This document shows positions 57,661 to 64,000 of a DNA stretch of 64,000 nt, one piece after another. This stretch comes from Tetraselmis striata (taxonomy: Eukaryota; Chlorophyta; Chlorodendrophyceae; Chlorodendrales; Chlorodendraceae): assembly GCA_006384855.1 (NCBI GenBank), contig VCJN01002429.1, positions 1 through 64,000 on the forward strand, given 5' to 3'. Numbering within the stretch: position 1 is the stretch's first letter; the number at the start of each line of letters is the position of its first letter. Both the position numbers and the translations under genes were made by a program. Below the pieces are notes generated by a model, which saw only the letters and a program-made list of their open reading frames with translations, was not told the DNA's origin and searched no databases.

Positions 57661-59672
57661 GAAATTGAAATTGATTACAACTGCTAGTCTGCAGCATCCA
57701 CTGGCTCAGACAGAGTTGTTCTAAGGGCATGCTCTCTCTAACTACAGTGGGGAACACGAAGTGTTATCACAACTCAAGCTATCGGCTATCCTTCTGTGTT
57801 ACCTAGCCCCTCCTCCGTCCAGCGGGCTACAGCTATGACATCAACTCCCCCTTGATGTCCCTACCTAAGTCAGACCCATCCCATCCACAGCTCATCATGC
57901 ACGCTAAGGCAGCCCGAGGCGTCCCGCATGCTGCCACTGAGGTGTGATGGGGGAGTGAGGGGAGCTAACCGGAATAGTTGCATGATGCTCAGTATTTATA
58001 CACCGCTGAGCCGGCTAGCTTGGTGGGGTGGGGGCTACAATGCCCTCCAACTCTAATATTCTTGGGACAGTAAACCGTTGACTTGACATGACGATGACTT
58101 CGCATGGTGCATGTACCAAGCCTGCGGGTCGGGCGATACACTGTCTATAATACTTGCGGGGGAAAGTGCGGGTAAATTCGAAAAGTATGCAATTCCGGGC
58201 GTATCGGCTAGAAACGTCCGTAGTTCTTGGGTCGGGGCGTTGATAGTTGCGGGCGTGCGTCCGGCTTGGGGCTGGGCGCCTTGCCGGAGGAGAGTATCGG
58301 CAGACGGCCCACCTCCGGATGCAGCAAGGGGGTCGTCCGGCGCGGGGGGCGACGGAGGCGGTGGGCCTCGGCCGCGAGCTGGGCCAGGCGGGACCCCTGG
58401 GCTGGTGTGCTGGTTGTGAAGGTATGCTCGAGGGGGGCGGTGGCCTCCGAGGCCTCTCCTGTCGCGGTGGGGGCTTGGGCTGCGGCCGTTAGAGCCGGCT
58501 CGGGGTGCCGCGGGGATGGATCGATGCTTGTCGCCGGCTGGTCGACTTCCCGTGGCGAGTCGTCGTCGTCCATCTCCGTGTCTTGAGGGGCTGCCGCGGC
58601 CGGGGGGTGGGCCGCTTGTAGCTGGCTAGTTGGTGGCGGCGGGAGCTCCCCGGGGAGCTGGCCGTGGACGGTGCATCGCCGACTGGTCGGCCGTAGTCGG
58701 CGCCGGTTGGTGAATAGTCGCCATCCTTTCCCGCCCATGTAGGTGCATGGTACTGGCTGCGACGAGTTTCGCGTCGGATCCCGTGTTTGTGGTGAGTCCA
58801 GCTCTGCTCACCCCAGCCGGAGCGGCGGCAGCCGGCATAGGGGACGCGTCGGGTCACCGCCCGGACGTCGTTTGTTGACACCCCAAGCTTAGGGGGGGAG
58901 GGTATGGATCGGGCCGAGAAACAAACAGCTGCGGCGCAGGCCGACCCCTGTCAAACGGTTGCGGGTCACCATATCGCTGAATGGCATGGCGACTTGTGTG
59001 GCACCGTCGGCAGCATGGGGGAGATCGATTGGGGGCTGGCGGGTCTGGCGGTTCAAAATGAGGTCGATGAGACTGCGGACAGCAAGCGGGAGTCGGGTGC
59101 CTGTGATTTTTCGCGGCAATGGTTGTTCGAATCTGGGGGCGGGGGGGGGGGGGGGGGGGTCCCGCCCGTAGTGCGCGGCGCATCAATAGTGGCGCCGACC
59201 GCGGCCTCGTGTTGCTCCTCGGGTATGTTGATGTTCATGTTGGTTGTAGTGGTGGTCTCCTGTGGAGCCTACTCTTCACGCCTTCGTGGGCGCTGGCCGG
59301 CAGCAGTTGGCCTGGGGCAGGCAACATGTGAGAGTCGGGTGCCTGCGATTTTGCTTGCAGCGATTGTTGTTCGGATCTTCGGGGTTGTTGGGTCATGCCG
59401 CCGCGCGGCGGATCGAGAGTGGCGCCGACCACGGCCTTATGTTGCTCCTCGGGTTTGTTGATGTCCATGGTGGCTGTAGTGATGGTCGCCTATGGAGCCT
59501 GCTCTTCACGGGCGCTGGCCGGCAGTTGGCATGGTGGTGGGTCGTCCGGTCGTCGGTCTGTCCACCGTTTCATAGGAGTATACTATCATCACGAGTAGAG
59601 CCGCGCCGGCTCGCCCGGATTTAGTGCATACGCAGTACTTCGCCCGTTGTTAAGGGCCGGCTGGAAAGTGAG
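57661..59672 (-). mobile_element. LINE-A copy 2 (internally shorter)
   Basis: Minus-strand relative of 25298-28684. The 5' end has CTTTCCAGCCGGCCCTTAAC and GGGCGAAGTACTGCG (59672 leftward), and the 3' end has ATAGCTTGAGTTGTG, AGAGAGCATGCCCTTAGAAC and an ATTTCAATTTC tail at 57661. TGGCACT occurs at 57653-57659 and 59679-59685, a possible target duplication. Most of ORF1 is missing or scrambled, including a poly-G tract near 59137-59158 and two related blocks at about 59170-59300 and 59395-59510. Confidence 0.7.
58208..58738 (-). pseudogene. LINE-A copy 2 coding remnant
   Basis: A 176-codon frame rich in P, T and A with an acidic patch (TEMDDDDSPREVD) and the helix LAQLAAEAHRLRRPP. It aligns in order with the 27540-27986 region of copy 1. 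The start is unreliable because it follows a 5' deletion. Confidence 0.4.
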
Positions 59673-59702
59673 AAGTAATGGCACTAGTATGGGATATAGT
59701 AC

Positions 59703-59925
59703 ATTACACGAGCTAGTTGCAATAGGTGATATGGAAATCACCCGAAAAGGCAATAGGAAACGTCCACTACATCAGCTGCGAGGTGGAAGCAGCAACATAA
59801 GAGGGTGCGGAATGAGCACGAGCAAACGCATCAGACTTGGCCGTCTGCACTCCGGCATAAATAGAGAATGCCGCCTAATATACCATGCACGCAAGTGGAG
59901 TCCCGCTGCAACAACTCGTACGGGA
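59703..59925 (+). repeat. Dispersed repeat R1, second long copy
   Basis: ACACGAGCTAG, GATATGGAAATCACC, GAGGTGGAAG, AACGCATCAGACTTGGCC and TACCATGCACGCAAG occur in the same order as in 29073-29278. It lies about 30 bp beyond the 5' end of LINE-A copy 2. Confidence 0.65.
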
Positions 59926-60329
59926 TGACCCTCGTAACAATTGCTATTGATTATCACTCGTTATATTATTGATGCCGAGTAATGCAATTCATCGCGCTGA
60001 CTCAGCACCCATACGCGCATGATTGCCCCGTACTAGTTATGTGGGGGAGAAGGTGTGTGAGGGGCAGCAAGGTCCAGCAAGCTATTGAAAGGTTCTCGAG
60101 AAACGAATGTTGTGGAAGGTGGAACAATGATTGCAAGTTGTGCTGCGGAGGTGACATATATAATACATGAGATGGCATCGGGTGACGGTGCGCATCATTC
60201 GGTAGATGGCAACCGTCGAGTATATTATGTAGGAACCCCCGCCTGCGGCGAATAAAAACAATTCGAAAATGCGGTCTCAAACAAGCATTTTCGCTTTAGG
60301 ATTCGCAATTCTGGCTCCCAAAATGCTGA

Positions 60330-60750
60330 TTAAGGCATTAAGTTCGGGCTTTCAGCCAAATACGCGCGACGAATCTCGTCCCCCTCCATGCTCGCCACGA
60401 AACTGCGCTTGGCCACCTCGGCCTTGCGCGCTTTCTCCTTGCACTTGAACTTGCCATTCTTGTTGAGCTTGAGACGCTGATCCACGACCTTGTCCCTGCG
60501 AGAAAACTCGTGAGAGCAGTGGGGGCAACGCCACCGATTCGTGTCTGGATCGTGGCGAATATCCTCCAATCGCCCAGGTAGGGCGACCGCCGCCACTGCC
60601 CGCCATGCGCGCTGCGCCGATCGAGTGGCGGCAGTCTGCTTTCGACAACTCGTCTGCTAGAGGGGGGGGGGGGGGGCGCCGAAGTGTTATGATTGTATCT
60701 ATTATTCGTAGCCCCGTAGAGATCGTTGTGTGCGCGAGCTGCGACATCTG
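60330..60750 (-). CDS. Small cysteine-bearing ORF pair, function unknown
   Basis: On the minus strand, 60596-60330 encodes 88 residues with RWRCPHCSHEFSRRDKV and then KFKCKEKARKAEVAKRSF. This is a CxxC followed by a basic segment, similar to half of a zinc finger without the usual histidines. An overlapping frame 60747-60352 supplies an upstream proline run created by the poly-G tract near 60661-60675. It could be the N-terminus of a transposase or a random frame. Confidence 0.25.
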
Positions 60751-60895
60751 CTGGGCCTAGCGGGGCATGGGCTGCGACACAACTGTTGCTACGGTGCTAC
60801 CCGGTACGCGGCTTATCGCGGTGCCCCCCCCCCCCCCCCCCCCCCCCCAACCGGCGCTTTTCAACATCATATGCTAGAACTGCTCCATCTGCAGT

Positions 60896-61031
60896 TGGAC
60901 TGCGCCCGGGGGGTGGGACGCTGGGCAGGAAAGCACAAAGTACTCGGCCTACTCTTGGGCAACGCAACTGGACTGCACGGAGGGGTTTGCAGGCGGCGGG
61001 CTCGGTCTGTAGGCCCCAAGCGCAGTCCAGT
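60896..61031. repeat. Short inverted-repeat element
   Basis: TGGACTGCGCCCGGGG at the left and CCCCAAGCGCAGTCCAGTT at the right are imperfect inverted repeats enclosing about 100 bp that include a further ACTGGACTGCA. It might be a tiny MITE; no target duplication is evident. Confidence 0.4.
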
Positions 61032-61959
61032 TTATAGATCCAGGGGGTTCATATTAGTGTTCAGAGGGGTGTTCAAGGGGGCCAAAAGGCTTCGGGTGTG
61101 TATCGGTTTCATTACGCCCTTCAATGGCTGCCGGGGCCGGGGCTGGGCGTGGCGGGGCGCCGGGGGGTTGGGTCCCTGGGGCCCGCGGCCCGCGAGCGGA
61201 GTTCGTTGGGCGCCAAAGAAATTATATCATTATATTACGAGTACTTGTGCGATATACTACATGTAGCAGCACGAGTCTGCTGTTGTATAAACTAAATAAT
61301 TATATATTAAGTAATTACATTACATATATAAATTATATACAACAATATGCATTTACATATATGTATGAGCAACGCCCGCCCCGGCGCGGGTCCTCTCGCG
61401 GAGGTTCCTACATAATATACAGTCGCGGACTCTCGCCCCCCCCCCCCCCCCCCCCCCCCTGCTCCCCCGTCCTCGAGAACCCATGTTTCCCCCAAGGGTT
61501 CTGGAGGGCTCCAAAAACCCTCATGTTCAGCGCATGTCTATACTACATAATATACAGCCCGGGATGGCAAACAGTAGCGCACCGGGTGGCAGATACCCGG
61601 GGCATTATGTCTACATGTTATTGGTTGAAGGGTTACTAGGTCTTGTAGGGTTCGGTCATCCTCTCACATTCCTCCCCGCCACAAAGGAATCGGCTTTTGC
61701 TAGGTTTTGCATCGTTTATTTGTGGCAATCGTCCCAAGCAACAAGCAAGATAAGGTGATATTGTGTCAAATATTAACATGCATTATATGTAACGTATGGT
61801 GGTAGAGTATTTATTTATGATACATATGTAGGTGTGGTCAGTTGTGGAGAGGGGGGTAGTGCATTAAATGCATTGGTAGCCCTGTGGCGCCAGATGGTCA
61901 GTTTGATGCAGCTCACTTTCGGCGAGGTTTGCCGTTCCGTTTTGTATTGATTGTTTTTA
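61032..61959. other. No gene supported
   Basis: It holds an AT-rich stretch (61270-61360) and a poly-C tract at about 61437-61459, and ends with ordinary-looking AT-moderate DNA. Open frames here are short and without motifs. Confidence 0.4.
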
Positions 61960-62110
61960 ATTTGCCAGTTTAGGCGGCGGTTGGTTTGTTAGCCAATTAA
62001 GGCGGTTGGTTGGCAATTTCGCTAGTTGGTTGGTTAAGTTTGTTGGTGACCACAATTTGTTGGTCGGTTCGGTTATTGGTTTTGGTTGGGGTTGATTTTG
62101 TTGGCGAAAA
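61960..62110. repeat. Degenerate TTGG-rich simple repeat
   Basis: GGTTGGTT, TTGTTGG and similar words recur irregularly over about 150 bp. Confidence 0.6.
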
Positions 62111-62409
62111 AGCACATTCTGTGGAATTTGCCGGCCCTGTTGGTATTGCATAGGCCTAAGACAATGTGCCCAGGTAGGCAAGCGAATGTTTGTCTAGCGC
62201 GCTGTTTGGTCCCATGCTAGTATTGAGCTTGCAAGAACTGCTTGCAAGGGCAGGCAGCACCATGACCCACACCTAGGGCGTCCCTCAGGGGATACAACCG
62301 GTTTAACACATCCAAAGGTTGGCCCAGTCATCATGCATTCCCTATGTTCATGCATGTAATGGTGCCGGGTTGCGAACAAGTTGGTGTTAGACGGGAAAAG
62401 AAAGTTACA

Positions 62410-62410
<1 letters not shown>

Positions 62411-62456
<46 letters not shown>
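62411..62456. repeat. (CA)n microsatellite, 23 units
   Basis: A perfect CA dinucleotide run of 46 bp. Confidence 0.98.
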
Positions 62457-62462
<6 letters not shown>

Positions 62463-64000
62463 ATTTATTTGGTTGGTCTCTTGTCTGGTTTTGTTGGTGT
62501 GGGTGGTTGTAGGTTTGCTAGTAAAGGGTTATCGCGATGGATCTATGTTATGTTTCTGGATGAACTTTTAATGGCAATTGTTGCCTCTTTGTCCCAGTCT
62601 TTGCTAGACTTCTTTGCAACCCAACGCTATCTAGCACTTGTCACTGCATCGGCATACATGATTTTCTTCAATCCGCAGTTTGAACAGCTCGCATGCCAGA
62701 TAGTTGTGGCCAATACCGCGGCACCAGGAGCAGGAGATACTGCCCCACGGTATAATCCACGTTCTGCTAAGACCAGGAGGTTGTTTGAGGTGTGGAGGTT
62801 GTAAGGTCGTAAGTTCAAGTGGAGGGATCTGGCGAGATTCAGGTTTAGGTGGCGGCGGACTGGCAACGGGTCGGTTGAGACGGCCATGTCTACGGCCATA
62901 CGGCGCAAAGGTAGGGTACTTGATCGGAATTGGTGTGGCCCTTCCAACATGTTCATGGCCATGCTGCTGATAGAGCAGATAGTAAGTAAGTATTTGTTCG
63001 GTTTGTCAATGATATCCAAAAGGATATCAAAAGTAAGAGGGCTATGTAACAGATTTGTGATTTGCAACATCTCGGCAAACTTGAGAGGTAGCTTTTTCTC
63101 CTTAAGAAAAGCCAAATTGAGATGGGCAACAACTGATGTAGAATAAGTTTTCTCTCAGGTGCTATTTTTCCACAGTGCTGTAGGTAACCAATGGTAAAAG
63201 GTACAAAGATCTGGACAGTACTTGACTTTGAGTTCAGACAGAGCGATATCGATAGATGGTTTGGGGGACATCAGTATATCCATTGCATGTCTTCTGTCTT
63301 AGTAAGCAAGTGATCAGATGTTTAGACGTATCTTCAAATCACTGAAAGAAGTAAGTGACTGTCTTCTGTGTGCAAACTGAACAAACATATCTTGCATCTG
63401 GATAAAACATATTTGGATTGTTTGTTGATTGAGTTTTTGATATTTGTTCCAGTCACATAGTTTTACTCATATCCCTGAATGGCAACTTGAACCACATCCA
63501 GGAAATGCATTGTGTCGGTGGTATATAGTGGTTTGGTTTATTCTATACGCAATGTACCCTGTCAATAAGGGTATTTTGATATTGAGAGTTGGTAGGTGAG
63601 AGCTCACCTATGGTTGGCGAGATGACTCTTTCTCTTCGGCAACACGCCGGCGTTTAGGTTGCACAGGATTGCCACCTATGATGGTTGATTTGGTTCAGTT
63701 TGTAGGGTTTAAGTGTAGGGTTTGAGTTGGAGGGTCTCTCAGTTGAGTGGAGCGAAGGACTGGTGACCGTGATCGATCAACAACTGAATGAATCTCGCTG
63801 CGGAACACCGGGATCGCTACCTGTGTTGAAGAATTGCATGACTGTATAGGATCGACGGTGTTAGCAGGGAAGAGCAGTCGTTGGCGGCCGACACGGATCT
63901 TGCTGCCAAGTCTCGGCAGCTACTGCCATCACAGTTTTGATGAAATGCTGCGACTGGAAGTGGAGACGGTTGTCTGGATGCCAATCTTGGTCCATGACAG
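62457..64000. other. No gene supported at right edge
   Basis: Base composition falls towards AT here. A 162-codon minus-strand frame (63115-62627) and plus frames of 86-115 codons show no motif, no splice pattern and no homology inside the window. TAGGGTTTAAGTGTAGGGTTT near 63705-63725 resembles degenerate telomere-like words. Confidence 0.4.

Noticed and set aside
62627-63115. 162-codon minus ORF at the right edge
   Set aside because: No motif, plus-strand frames equally open, no splice signals.

Overview
The window looks like nuclear DNA of a eukaryote, most likely a chlorophyte green alga of the Chlamydomonadales type. The evidence is genes split into many 80-200 nt exons with GT/AG borders and matching phases, GC-rich coding sequence, a TKL-style protein kinase, a Polinton-type viral relic, LINEs, a Ty3/gypsy element and many 15-33 nt poly-C or poly-G tracts. 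No bacterial operon, Shine-Dalgarno pattern or rRNA gene is visible. The lineage is an inference; no marker gene fixes it.

Layout. (1) 0.6-13.76 kb: one long plus-strand multi-exon gene of about 900 visible codons, open at the left edge, starting with a coiled coil and otherwise unrecognised. (2) 15.2-20.1 kb: a decayed Polinton/adintovirus-like insertion: a virion-protein relic, a collagen-like fibre relic, an orphan ORF and a broken protein-primed DNA polymerase B. (3) 20.1-25.3 kb: a satellite array with 575-, 275- and 296-bp periods and orientation switches. (4) 25.3-28.7 kb: a LINE-like element (LINE-A) inserted in the satellite with a visible target duplication; it has a broken ORF1 and no reverse transcriptase. 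(5) 29-40.4 kb: nested non-LTR elements on the minus strand. LINE-B has an R2/NeSL-like C-terminus, a 2,277-bp internal tandem duplication and a 317-bp MITE in its RT region. LINE-C is 5' truncated. (6) 40.4-43.1 kb: a pogo-like DNA transposon with inverted repeats. (7) 44.2-46.2 kb: a host protein kinase gene apparently broken by a 4-bp duplication at a splice donor. (8) 46.4-53.2 kb: a nearly complete Ty3/gypsy retrotransposon with both LTRs, PBS and PPT. It carries a Nudix-like ORF upstream of gag, a methyltransferase-like segment at the N-terminus of pol, and an in-frame UAG between gag and pol. (9) 54.6-57.2 kb: a second, decayed DDE transposase. (10) 57.7-59.7 kb: a second LINE-A copy in the opposite orientation. 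(11) 60-64 kb: low-information sequence with simple repeats.

The window is thus two host genes embedded in nested mobile and viral DNA. The best candidate for something undescribed is the Ty3/gypsy element with its two apparently captured enzyme-like domains. Next come the Polinton relic next to the satellite and the duplicated LINE-B. All calls come from reading the sequence; no database search was made.
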